Source of the DNA: Clostridium sp. CAG:245
Lineage (GTDB): Bacteria; Bacillota; Clostridia; TANB77; CAG-508
Length of the DNA stretch: 14,165 bases
NCBI GenBank assembly: GCA_000435175.1
Contig: FR880006.1
Location: 1-14,165 of the forward strand
Direction of reading: 5' to 3'
Under the pieces are notes generated by a model, which was not told the DNA's origin, ran no database searches, and saw nothing but the letters and a program-made list of their open reading frames with translations. Both the position numbers and the translations under genes were made by a program. Every line of letters begins with the position of its first letter. The first letter of the stretch is position 1. This document shows, piece by piece, positions 6,388 through 13,071 of this stretch.

Positions 6388-7059
6388 TTATAATTCTTCT
6401 TCCATTGTTAATTTAGCATAATATTTTGGATTAAATTCTTTATCATATTCTATGTCTCCAAAAATTTCTGGCATTTGTTCTTTAAACAACAATAATAATG
6501 GAATTAAAACTTGTCTGATTGCTGGATGTACATGATTTGTTGTTCTTAATTCTAAGATATGTTTCCATTCTCTTATGTTTGCTGTCATCGTATATTCTGC
6601 AGCTGTAGAATGTGGCAATACCTCTCTACACATATCTGTGCTTGCTCCAAGCTCTTTCATCTTCATGTATGCTTTTTCCATATCTTCTATTGCTTTTTTC
6701 CAAGTTTCAAAAACTTCCTTATCTTCCATATACACTGGATTTACAACTGCTATCTCATTTCCATATTTATCTTTGTTATAGCTGCAATATCTTGTAGATT
6801 CAACAGAAAAGCTTGCAAATCTATGTCTTGTTAAATCTTTGTATGTACCTATATCACTATATATTCTAACAGTAATTTTTTCATGTTCTAATACAGATTC
6901 ATGTCCTCTATTTAGACAATTTGTTAATAAATTTTTGTAGCTTTCTTCACTTATTTTATCTTCTGAACGATAACATGTTCTACATGCTCTTTCAATTCTT
7001 TTCATGATTTTTACACCATCAAAATTTTCTACTTTAATCCATGGTTCAACTAATCTCAT
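6388..7059 (-). CDS. thyX: Flavin-dependent thymidylate synthase ThyX
   Basis: ThyX makes dTMP from dUMP using methylene-THF, FAD and NADPH, and releases THF rather than DHF. The 223-aa protein carries the ThyX signature RHRFASFSVESTRY at residues 78-91, and TANIREWKHILELRTTNHVHPAIRQ near 159-183, which supplies flavin- and dUMP-binding Arg/His residues. I use the ATG at 7059 (GGA seven bases upstream); a TTG at 7071 would add four residues and abuts AAAGGA, so it cannot be excluded. It is the first gene of thyX-folD. A promoter at 7240-7268 predicts a 174-nt leader containing a folded repeat element (7107-7188). Confidence 0.96.
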   Translation of the reverse strand: MRLVEPWIKVENFDGVKIMKRIERACRTCYRSEDKISEESYKNLLTNCLNRGHESVLEHEKITVRIYSDIGTYKDLTRHRFASFSVESTRYCSYNKDKYGNEIAVVNPVYMEDKEVFETWKKAIEDMEKAYMKMKELGASTDMCREVLPHSTAAEYTMTANIREWKHILELRTTNHVHPAIRQVLIPLLLLFKEQMPEIFGDIEYDKEFNPKYYAKLTMEEEL

Positions 7060-7106
7060 TTTTATTTCCAATCCTTTCTCACCTTAAGACACCGTTTGGA
7101 AAAGAA

Positions 7107-7188
7107 TTAAATTTTGGCAAGGAAAATAAAATTTAAAAGGCAAGGGCGCATACTCGTTGTATGTAACCGCGTTTTAAATGAAATTTAA
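7107..7188 (-). repeat. Nested inverted-repeat element in the thyX leader
   Basis: Three nested stems are visible. Outer: TTAAATTT (7107-7114) with AAATTTAA (7181-7188). Middle: ATTTAAAA (7131-7138) with TTTTAAAT (7172-7179). Inner: GCGCATAC-type stem 7146-7153 with 7159-7163 plus 7168-7170, a 5-base loop and a 4-base bulge. GGCAAGG occurs twice (7116-7122, 7139-7145), each time beside a left arm. The G+C-rich core stands out from the surroundings. It could be a structured RNA in the thyX-folD leader or a dispersed palindromic element; the sequence alone does not decide. Confidence 0.55.
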
Positions 7189-7232
7189 CGTAGCAAAAAT
7201 CGTAATTATTTTTCAAACATATTCCTCAGTTT

Positions 7233-7250
7233 TTTGATAACTATATCAAA
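7233..7250. promoter_or_regulatory. Palindrome over the thyX -10 region
   Basis: TTTGATA (7233-7239) and TATCAAA (7244-7250) form an exact 7-bp palindrome with a 4-base centre. It covers the proposed -10 box (7240-7245) and start site, a typical repressor-operator placement. A regulator is not identified. Confidence 0.4.
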
Positions 7251-7268
7251 GTGAGTTATAAAATTCAA
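7240..7268 (-). promoter_or_regulatory. Candidate promoter of thyX-folD
   Basis: On the minus strand TTGAAT (7263-7268) and TATAGT (7240-7245) are 17 bases apart. Start near 7233. It is the best-spaced candidate between the YlmH-like gene and thyX. Confidence 0.55.
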
Positions 7269-7285
7269 CCCTTTACATTAAAATT

Positions 7286-8095
7286 TTATATATAGTGTTC
7301 AATAGTCACTGATAACTTGCCTTTTCTTGTTTCTCCATTTATTAATTTTACAATAAACTTTCCTTTGCCTCTTATTACTATAACGTCCCCCTCGCTTAGT
7401 AATTTTGAACTTCTAGACTCGTTTTCATAATTAATAAATACTCTCTGATTTTCTATTATCTCATTAGCGACATTTCTTGAACATTTTGCAAGTTCTGCCA
7501 CTATTGCATCTAGTCTTAAAGAGGCAACAACAATTCTAATTTCTTCTTTTTTCACATTTGGTTCTCTTATCTCTTTAATATTTAATTCTATTATTGTTGC
7601 TTTAGAAAATCTAGTTAATTGTTGTAAATTGTTTACTACATATTCACATATTTCAAAGCTTGCAACTATATCTGCACCATCTTCAAAAACAAGAATGTCC
7701 CCCAACTTTTCTCGTTTTATTCCAAGCTTCATTATTCCACTTAAATAGTCTTTGTGCGAATATGTTCCTTTTAGTTCGTTTGGTAATTTAATTCTGATTA
7801 GTTTTACAAATTGAGAATAATTAAAACGTTCATTTTCGAATAAATCCATATATTTATCTGGATAAAAAATAAGCATGACTTTTTCTGCTTCTTCACAAGC
7901 ATAATAAAATTTATAATTTTGTTCTTTTACTATGTTTATTACTTCTTGGGCAATTTTCTTTTGGTACATATCTAGAAAATCGGTTGCTACTATTTGATTT
8001 CTTGTCTTTGCAAAATTTATTTTGTCTATTATTTTTGCCACGAATAGTCTATCTTCTTCATTTGAATATTTATTTAAAATTGCTTCTCTGTTCAT
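7286..8095 (-). CDS. YlmH-like S4-domain RNA-binding protein
   Basis: This 269-aa protein matches the YlmH family in length and layout. It has an N-terminal helical region, a central block with the family phrase LGIKREKLGDILVFEDGA (124-141), and a C-terminal S4 RNA-binding domain (about 193-250: LRLDAIVAELAKCSRNVANEII... SEGDVIVIRGKGKF). In B. subtilis YlmH sits in the ylm/divIVA cell-division cluster and has been linked to ribosome-associated quality control, binding stalled 50S-peptidyl-tRNA complexes. Here it is alone, with none of sepF, ylmG or divIVA next to it. The ATG follows GGGTG by about five bases. It lies back to back with tRNA-Gln. No clear promoter or terminator was found for it. 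Assignment to the family is firm; the role is by analogy. Confidence 0.88.
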   Translation of the reverse strand: MNREAILNKYSNEEDRLFVAKIIDKINFAKTRNQIVATDFLDMYQKKIAQEVINIVKEQNYKFYYACEEAEKVMLIFYPDKYMDLFENERFNYSQFVKLIRIKLPNELKGTYSHKDYLSGIMKLGIKREKLGDILVFEDGADIVASFEICEYVVNNLQQLTRFSKATIIELNIKEIREPNVKKEEIRIVVASLRLDAIVAELAKCSRNVANEIIENQRVFINYENESRSSKLLSEGDVIVIRGKGKFIVKLINGETRKGKLSVTIEHYI

Positions 8096-8160
8096 GTTTC
8101 ACCCTTTTTGGAAAATTCCATAAAAAAATTTTATTTTTACTAGATTTTTATATTTTTTTG

Positions 8161-8169
8161 TGCTATTAT
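8161..8169 (+). promoter_or_regulatory. Candidate extended -10 of tRNA-Gln
   Basis: TGCTATTAT (TG at 8161-8162, TATTAT at 8164-8169) is an extended -10 without a good -35 box. It predicts a start near 8176, about 11 bases before the mature tRNA. Confidence 0.4.
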
Positions 8170-8186
8170 ATATTAGTCTTTCATAT

Positions 8187-8261
8187 TGGGATGTCGCCAA
8201 GCGGTAAGGCCTCGGACTCTGACTCCGATATGCGTGTGTTCGAATCACACCATCCCAACCA
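8187..8261 (+). tRNA. tRNA-Gln (anticodon CTG)
   Basis: A complete cloverleaf: acceptor stem TGGGATG/CATCCCA (8187-8193 with 8251-8257), discriminator A8258 and encoded CCA (8259-8261). The D-arm is GCC/GGC. The anticodon stem is TCGGA/TCCGA with loop CTCTGAC, giving anticodon CTG at 8219-8221. The T-arm is GTGTG/CACAC with TTCGAAT. CTG reads CAG codons. The U-A-like first pair and AAGCGGTAA D-loop are usual for tRNA-Gln. It is a lone tRNA with its own terminator. Confidence 0.97.
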
Positions 8262-8264
8262 AAT

Positions 8265-8294
8265 ATATCAGCAATTAAGTTGCTGGTATTTTTT
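8265..8294 (+). terminator. Terminator of tRNA-Gln
   Basis: A 10-bp stem with one G-T pair (8265-8274 with 8280-8289, loop TTAAG), then a run of six T (8289-8294), starting four bases after the CCA end. Confidence 0.9.
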
Positions 8295-8308
8295 CATGTG
8301 CTTATTAT
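8280..8308 (+). promoter_or_regulatory. Possible promoter of eno
   Basis: TTGCTG (8280-8285) and TATTAT (8303-8308) are 17 bases apart; the -35 would lie in the descending arm of the tRNA terminator. Predicted leader 88 nt. A weaker alternative is TTGTAT near 8351 with TAATAC. Confidence 0.35.
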
Positions 8309-8402
8309 AAAACATATGTTCTCTAAAGTCAAGTACATTTTTTAAAATTTTGTATTTTTTTCCAAATCTTGTTAATACTATTACTATTGGAGGTATAGAT
8401 TA

Positions 8403-9671
8403 ATGAAAGATTATTTAGGAATTCAAAGTGTTCATGCTTTAGAAGTATTAGATTCTAGAGGAAATCCCACAGTTCAAGTAGAAGTTGTAACAGAAGGCGG
8501 TTTTTCTGGTTTAGCCATAGTTCCTTCTGGTGCATCAACTGGAAGTTTTGAGGCGGTTGAGCTTCGCGACCAAGACGAAAACAGATATTCAGGTAAAGGA
8601 GTTCTAGATGCAGTCGAAAATGTCAATTCAAAAATTGCTAAAAAAATGCTTGGAATGAATGTTTATGATCAACGAAAGATTGATAATTTCTTGATTGACT
8701 TAGACAAAACACCAAATAAGGCTAACCTTGGTGCAAACGCAATTTTAGGAGTTTCTTTAGCTTGTTGTAGAGCTGCCAGTAATTCTCTTGGTACTCCTCT
8801 TTATTCGTATATAGGTGGTGTAAATGCTCATGTTCTTCCTACTCCTATGATGAATATTTTAAATGGTGGAAAACATTCAGATAATAATTTGAGTATTCAA
8901 GAATTTATGATTGTTCCATCTGGTGGAAAAACTTTTGCTGAAAAGCTTGAAATGGGCGTCACCGTTTATCATAATTTAAAAAAATTATTAAAATCTAAAA
9001 ATTTATCAACAGCTGTCGGCGACGAAGGAGGTTTTGCTCCTAACTTGCAGTCTCATGAAGAAGCTTTGGACTTAATTGTAAAAGCAATTGAGAAATCAAA
9101 TTATAAAGTAAAACAAGACATTGGAATAGCTTTAGACGTTGCGGCAACCGAAATGTTTGATGAAGCAAAAAAACAAGGCAAAGATGGATACCTATTCTGG
9201 AAAACTGGCGAATTTAAAACCAAAGATGAAATAATAGATTATTTAGATAACCTTACAAATAATTATCCAATAGTTTCAATCGAAGATGGACTTGCAGAAG
9301 AAGATTGGGATGGTTGGAAAATTTTAACCGAAAAACTTGGTAATAAGGTTCAATTAGTAGGAGATGATTTATTTGTAACTAATGTTTCAAGGCTAAAGAA
9401 GGGCATCGACTTAGGAATAGCCAACTGCATTTTGATAAAGCCAAATCAAATAGGAACTCTATCAGAGGCACTTGATGCAATCGAACTTGCAAAATCAAAT
9501 GGCTATAAGGCAATTATTTCTCACAGGTCAGGTGAAACCGAAGATACTACAATTGCTGATATTGCAGTTGCAACAAATATAGGGCAAATAAAGTCTGGGG
9601 CTCCATGCAGAACAGATAGAATTGCAAAATATAATAGGTTATTAAACATCGAGTACGAACTTTCAGAATAA
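8403..9671 (+). CDS. eno: Enolase (phosphopyruvate hydratase)
   Basis: Enolase converts 2-phosphoglycerate to phosphoenolpyruvate in glycolysis. The 422-aa protein is full length (usual about 430). The N-terminal domain begins IQSVHALEVLDSRGNPTVQVEV, with the substrate-loop SGASTG at 42-47. The barrel has the metal ligands D245 (ALDV), E294 (SIEDG) and D321 (GDDLF), the catalytic E208 (GDEGGF) and K346 (LIKPNQIGTL, the family signature), and SHRSGETEDTTIAD at 373-386. Mildly unusual: KHSDNN replaces the common xHADNN at 157-162. The start follows GGAGGT (8389-8394) by eight bases. It is a single gene, outside the gap-pgk-tpi-pgm cluster in which eno is often found. A possible stop for its transcript is the stem at 9795-9822. 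Confidence 0.98.
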   Translation: MKDYLGIQSVHALEVLDSRGNPTVQVEVVTEGGFSGLAIVPSGASTGSFEAVELRDQDENRYSGKGVLDAVENVNSKIAKKMLGMNVYDQRKIDNFLIDLDKTPNKANLGANAILGVSLACCRAASNSLGTPLYSYIGGVNAHVLPTPMMNILNGGKHSDNNLSIQEFMIVPSGGKTFAEKLEMGVTVYHNLKKLLKSKNLSTAVGDEGGFAPNLQSHEEALDLIVKAIEKSNYKVKQDIGIALDVAATEMFDEAKKQGKDGYLFWKTGEFKTKDEIIDYLDNLTNNYPIVSIEDGLAEEDWDGWKILTEKLGNKVQLVGDDLFVTNVSRLKKGIDLGIANCILIKPNQIGTLSEALDAIELAKSNGYKAIISHRSGETEDTTIADIAVATNIGQIKSGAPCRTDRIAKYNRLLNIEYELSE

Positions 9672-9697
9672 AAATTTAGTAACCTTAGAGCAAATAT

Positions 9698-9753
9698 GAA
9701 AATTTTCAGTCTTTACTTTACCCTTTATAGTTCTCTATAAAATTGAAATTTTC
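9698..9753. repeat. Nested hairpin in the eno downstream region
   Basis: A 10-bp stem with one bulged T (9698-9708 with 9744-9753, GAAAATTT...AAATTTTC) encloses a perfect 7-bp hairpin TTTATAG/CTATAAA (loop TTCT, 9724-9741). It begins 26 bases after the eno stop. It lacks a good T tract on either strand, so it may stabilise an mRNA end rather than terminate. Confidence 0.4.
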
Positions 9754-9769
9754 GGTAAATTTTCTGTAT

Positions 9770-9876
9770 AAAAAACTAATTCATATTTTATAAAGCCTCG
9801 ATACGTCATGTTTTGTCGAGGCTCTTTCAGACCACTCAATGCACATTTCCAGTCTTGTTTTAAAAATATGAATTAG
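9770..9876 (-). ncRNA. Candidate structured RNA / composite terminator, three-way-junction-like
   Basis: A perfect 14-bp outer stem (9776-9789 with 9863-9876, CTAATTCATATTTT and its complement) encloses two inner hairpins. One is a perfect 7-bp G+C-rich stem (GCCTCGA 9795-9801 with TCGAGGC 9816-9822, 14-base loop). The other is a weaker stem AGAC/GTCT (9829-9832 with 9852-9855). On the minus strand the outer stem is directly followed by six T (9770-9775), so the minus strand is the likely RNA strand and the whole acts at least as the terminator of the VWA gene, which stops at 9902. No short target duplication flanks it. No known RNA family was recognised. On the plus strand the inner stem, followed by TCTTTC, could stop the eno transcript. 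Confidence 0.5.
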
Positions 9877-9901
9877 ATTCTTTAAACTCTTTGTATACTA
9901 A

Positions 9902-11317
9902 TTAACGTTTCTTTATATATATTACTATTCCAACTGCTAAAACTACCATTCCAAGTACAACAAATGCAAGGTTATCTCCTGTTTGTGGTATTGGATTTGG
10001 AGCAATAGAATTGTCCTTAGGTTCTTCTGGTTTTGGTTCTGGAGTAACATCTTTTTTTAGCATTATTGATGGTGTTACATCTGATGTTGCCTTCTTATTT
10101 GTACCATCTGTTCCTGTATATTCCACATCAACTTTTTGATTTGTTGGGGTTTCAACATTTATTATTTTTTCATTAAATTTTTCTTTTAATTTTAATTTGT
10201 ATTTAAAAGATGCTGTCTCTCCTGCCTTTAATGTAGTTATTTTCCATGTAATACTGTTATTTTTCGTATCAACAGTTGGTGTTACAGTTCCAATATTTGC
10301 TTCTTCAAATATTTCAAAATCGTAATTTTCTACTATATTTAGTGGAAAATAATCTACCACAGTAATATCTTTTATTTCATTCTCAATTACAACACTTACG
10401 TCTTGGTAAACGTCCTTTGTTATTGTGTTTTCAACAGATTCATCCAATACATAGTAGAATTTGCCATATGTTGGGCTTTCTTGAGTTCCAAATATTTCTT
10501 CGGCTAAATCTTTATATGTTTTTCCAGCCGCTTCTGCAGATGAAGTTCCATCTGGATCTGGTTGATATGTTGAATTTACACCAGTCATAACAGTTATTAT
10601 GTTTATTCCACTATCTTGAATAGATTTTAATGTTGCTTTTGTATTTTTTGCAGTATTTCCTGAATATGTTAATGATGTTCCAACTGAGTTATTTGGAACT
10701 CCATCTGTTAATAATATCAAATACTTGTTTAATGTTGTTTCTGTGCTAAAATGAGCCTTGGCTGTTTGTAAACCGGCATCAATATTTGTTCTGCCACCAG
10801 TAGTTTGAATGTTATCTATTGCTGATGTAATTTCATCTATTTTATTACTTGGTTCAATTATAAGCTTTGCATCTTCTAATGTTCCTTCTTTTGATATTTC
10901 AGAGTTTGAAGAAAAACTTACAACACCTATTTTTGTGCTAGGTTGTTCTTTTAATATTTGTTCTGCCAAAGTTTTTGCAGCTGTAAAAACCGCTTCTTTT
11001 CTTGTTTTTCCACTAGTTAAAGTATTATCTGACATACTCTTAGAATCATCTACAACCAAAAACATTTCAGTTGGTTTAGTTTCTTCTTCCTTGCTTTTTA
11101 AGTTTTTTACATCAATTTGCAATGTTACTTCTTTCTTTTCATTATCTACAGAGATAAGTTGTTTTATAACCTCTCCATCTTCGCCTAATTTAATTGTACA
11201 TACATTATCTTTTACTTTCACAAGTGTTACATCTTCATTTGCAGCTAACACGCTTGTTGCAAGTGTTACAATCATAATTAGTGCAATAATAATTGATACA
11301 AAAATTTTCTTATTCAT
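9902..11317 (-). CDS. VWA-domain cell-surface protein with C-terminal sortase-type anchor
   Basis: A 471-aa secreted, wall-anchored protein. Residues 1-26 are a signal peptide (MNKKIF, hydrophobic run, VLAA). A von Willebrand A domain spans about 84-305, with the metal site motif DDSKS at 90-94, T177 (GGRTNID) and D205 (LLTDG); such domains bind ligands through a divalent metal. Residues about 310-420 look like an immunoglobulin-like or Cna-type beta domain (VVDYFPLNIVENYDF..., ITWKITTLKAGE). A Pro/Glu-rich spacer, IPQTG at 443-447, a membrane segment and KKR end the protein, so the sorting signal is the I-variant of LPXTG. Likely role: adhesin or pilus-tip-like protein; the partner is unknown. 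The start follows AGGAAG by eight bases. It has its own promoter (11362-11390), and no pilin or sortase gene adjoins it. Confidence 0.9.
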   Translation of the reverse strand: MNKKIFVSIIIALIMIVTLATSVLAANEDVTLVKVKDNVCTIKLGEDGEVIKQLISVDNEKKEVTLQIDVKNLKSKEEETKPTEMFLVVDDSKSMSDNTLTSGKTRKEAVFTAAKTLAEQILKEQPSTKIGVVSFSSNSEISKEGTLEDAKLIIEPSNKIDEITSAIDNIQTTGGRTNIDAGLQTAKAHFSTETTLNKYLILLTDGVPNNSVGTSLTYSGNTAKNTKATLKSIQDSGINIITVMTGVNSTYQPDPDGTSSAEAAGKTYKDLAEEIFGTQESPTYGKFYYVLDESVENTITKDVYQDVSVVIENEIKDITVVDYFPLNIVENYDFEIFEEANIGTVTPTVDTKNNSITWKITTLKAGETASFKYKLKLKEKFNEKIINVETPTNQKVDVEYTGTDGTNKKATSDVTPSIMLKKDVTPEPKPEEPKDNSIAPNPIPQTGDNLAFVVLGMVVLAVGIVIYIKKR

Positions 11318-11361
11318 ATAAAATTCTTCCTTTCCTTTTGTTATAGAATTTCATCGTAAAT

Positions 11362-11390
11362 ATTTTAATACTAAATCCCATATTTTTCAA
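11362..11390 (-). promoter_or_regulatory. Promoter of the VWA surface-protein gene
   Basis: TTGAAA (11385-11390) and TAAAAT (11362-11367) on the minus strand are 17 bases apart. The predicted start near 11355 gives a 38-nt leader with AAGGAAAGGAAG. Confidence 0.7.
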
Positions 11391-11416
11391 CTAATTTTTT
11401 GAATATTCTTAAAATA

Positions 11417-12091
11417 TTAATAAATAATTGCACCACCATAGTCATTTACTTCTAATCCTTTAAAATCTACTAATTCCAACTCATATTTTTTCAAATGTTC
11501 GATTATTTTTTCTTTGCCTTCTAAATTTTCTATGTCTCCAAATAAGATAAATTTATTGTCAAATACCAAACTTGCTCCACCAATAAATCCTTTCATATTT
11601 GAATATTTTCCATCTTTTTTTAATAATTTTATATTATTTTCTTCTATAAAAGCAGAATTTATTCCATTTTCTTTCAATATTTTATCTATTCCTCTATCTG
11701 ATGTAATACACGAATTTTTGCTTGTTACACATATTGAACATTTTGTATATCCTTGTTTCACAGTTATGTTAGTACTTATCATTGAATCTGTATATTTGCT
11801 TCCAATTATAAAATCTCCAATTTGACAAGCATTATATGAAACATCATATGGATATGTTCTTCCAACTAAGTTTTTACCAACAAAAAATTCTTTTTCTATT
11901 ATTGGGGCATTTGGTGCACATATTATTTTGTTCTGTAATTTACAATAAAAAATATCACTGTGTCCCGAAATTTCTTCATATACATCGTCAGATAATGGAA
12001 TTTTTATCACATCAAAATATCTACTTAAATATTCATATTCTACTTTTCTAACTCTACTATCTATTAATAATTTTTTCATTTTTAATCGCAT
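11417..12091 (-). CDS. DUF6873-like protein (possible GME-fold)
   Basis: This 224-aa protein has no signal peptide or membrane segment. Its phrases VKQGYTKCSICVTSKNSCITSDRGI (about 111-136, Cys-rich), GFIGGASLVFDNKFILFGDIE (about 168-188) and the final NDYGGAIIY resemble, as far as I remember, DUF6873, a clostridial family with a predicted guanidino-modifying-enzyme (pentein) fold. The enzymatic function of that family is unknown, and I see no C-terminal catalytic Cys typical of active penteins. It starts 27 bases after hslO and is probably co-transcribed with it. The ATG at 12091 has only a weak GAAGAAAG site; an ATG at 12079 has none. The Cys cluster next to an Hsp33 gene is suggestive, but a redox link is only inference. 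Confidence 0.65.
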   Translation of the reverse strand: MRLKMKKLLIDSRVRKVEYEYLSRYFDVIKIPLSDDVYEEISGHSDIFYCKLQNKIICAPNAPIIEKEFFVGKNLVGRTYPYDVSYNACQIGDFIIGSKYTDSMISTNITVKQGYTKCSICVTSKNSCITSDRGIDKILKENGINSAFIEENNIKLLKKDGKYSNMKGFIGGASLVFDNKFILFGDIENLEGKEKIIEHLKKYELELVDFKGLEVNDYGGAIIY

Positions 12092-12118
12092 TCTTTCTTC
12101 GATTTAAGAAACTTAACC

Positions 12119-12997
12119 TTACATTTTTGCAACAATCTCTTGCAACTCTTCTCTTGTAAATACATATTTCGAATTGCAGAAATTGCACTCTATTTGTATC
12201 TTCTCTTCTTCCTTAATAATGTCTTCAAGCTCTTTTTTACCTATTGCAATTAATCCTTTTTCACATTTTTCTCTTGAGCAATTACATTCAAATTTAGGTT
12301 CTGTTCTTTCTAACACTTTTAGGTTTTCATCACCCGTAACTATTTTTGCAATCTCTTCTAGAGTCTTATTCTCATCTAACATTCTGCTTACAGGTTCTAT
12401 GTTTTTTATTTGTTCTTCTATTTTAGATATCTCTTCCTCACCAGCATCTGGCATTAGAGAAAGTTTATATCCTCCTGCTGATTTTATTCCATTCTTATCT
12501 ACTAATACCCCTAAAGCAATTACAGTAGGAGTTTGTTCTGAAGTTGCAAAATAATTTGTAAAATCTTCAGCAATCTCACCACTAACAATTGGAGTCATTC
12601 CAACATATGGCTTTCCAATTCCAAGGTCTTTAATAATATAAAGCATTCCTTGTTTTCCAACGGCTCCACCTACATCTAATTTTCCATCTGTTTCTCTTAG
12701 TGGTAAGTCAAGCTTGCTATTGCCAACATATCCTTTCACATTTCCATTACTGTCTGCAACTGCGGTTAATATTCCTATTGGTCCATTTCCTTTTATTTGA
12801 TTAGTTATGCTTGCTTCTTCTGTTTTTAATTCATAACCCATTATACTAGTTATTGTAAGCAGTCTTCCTAATGCAGCCGATGCTGTTGGGCTTAAATCAT
12901 GCAATTTTCTCGCTTTTTCCACTATTTCTCTAGATGATATGCATTTTATACTTACTTTTCCATTATAAGCTAAGCAATCTATTATTTCGTCTTTCAT
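12119..12997 (-). CDS. hslO: Redox-regulated holdase chaperone Hsp33
   Basis: Hsp33 prevents protein aggregation in the cytosol under oxidative stress. The 292-aa protein has the full layout: an N-terminal domain with SPTASAALGRLLT (36-48) and the GYVGN, GAVGKQGMLYIIKDLG and SGEIAEDFTNYFATSEQTP blocks, and then a linker (about 183-232). The C-terminal redox switch has CNC at 238-240 and CNFC at 271-274, the four cysteines that hold zinc when reduced and form disulfides when oxidised. The ATG at 12997 lies after AGAGGAAAG. Upstream is the m5C methyltransferase gene, 74 bases away, with a weak terminator-like stem between them; downstream is the DUF6873-like gene after 27 bases. No clear promoter of its own was found. 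Confidence 0.97.
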   Translation of the reverse strand: MKDEIIDCLAYNGKVSIKCISSREIVEKARKLHDLSPTASAALGRLLTITSIMGYELKTEEASITNQIKGNGPIGILTAVADSNGNVKGYVGNSKLDLPLRETDGKLDVGGAVGKQGMLYIIKDLGIGKPYVGMTPIVSGEIAEDFTNYFATSEQTPTVIALGVLVDKNGIKSAGGYKLSLMPDAGEEEISKIEEQIKNIEPVSRMLDENKTLEEIAKIVTGDENLKVLERTEPKFECNCSREKCEKGLIAIGKKELEDIIKEEEKIQIECNFCNSKYVFTREELQEIVAKM

Positions 12998-13031
12998 ATT
13001 ATTTCTTTCCTCTCTTTTTTATTTATATTTA

Positions 13032-13066
13032 AAAATCTAATAAGCAATTTCTATAGTCTAGATTTT
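13032..13066 (-). terminator. Weak terminator-like stem between the methyltransferase gene and hslO
   Basis: AAAATCTA (13032-13039) and TAGATTTT (13059-13066) are exact 8-bp inverted repeats with a 19-base loop. On the minus strand the stem ends in a run of five T. A/T-rich and long-looped, so probably partial at best. Confidence 0.35.
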
Positions 13067-13071
13067 AACCC

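Noticed and set aside
7072..7233. Tetrahydrofolate riboswitch before thyX
   Set aside because: The position is attractive, but I could not match the conserved loops of the known THF riboswitch; the structure seen is a simple nested palindrome.
7984..8310. 108-aa plus-strand open frame
   Set aside because: It overlaps the YlmH-like gene in antisense and runs through the whole tRNA-Gln and its terminator.
9776..9876. MITE-type transposable element
   Set aside because: The terminal repeats are perfect, but no target-site duplication flanks them, and the T tract favours a terminated RNA; kept only as an alternative.
10809..11321. 170-aa plus-strand frame antisense to the VWA gene
   Set aside because: Low-complexity Ser/Phe/Ile shadow of an A/T-rich gene; no ribosome site or recognisable domain.
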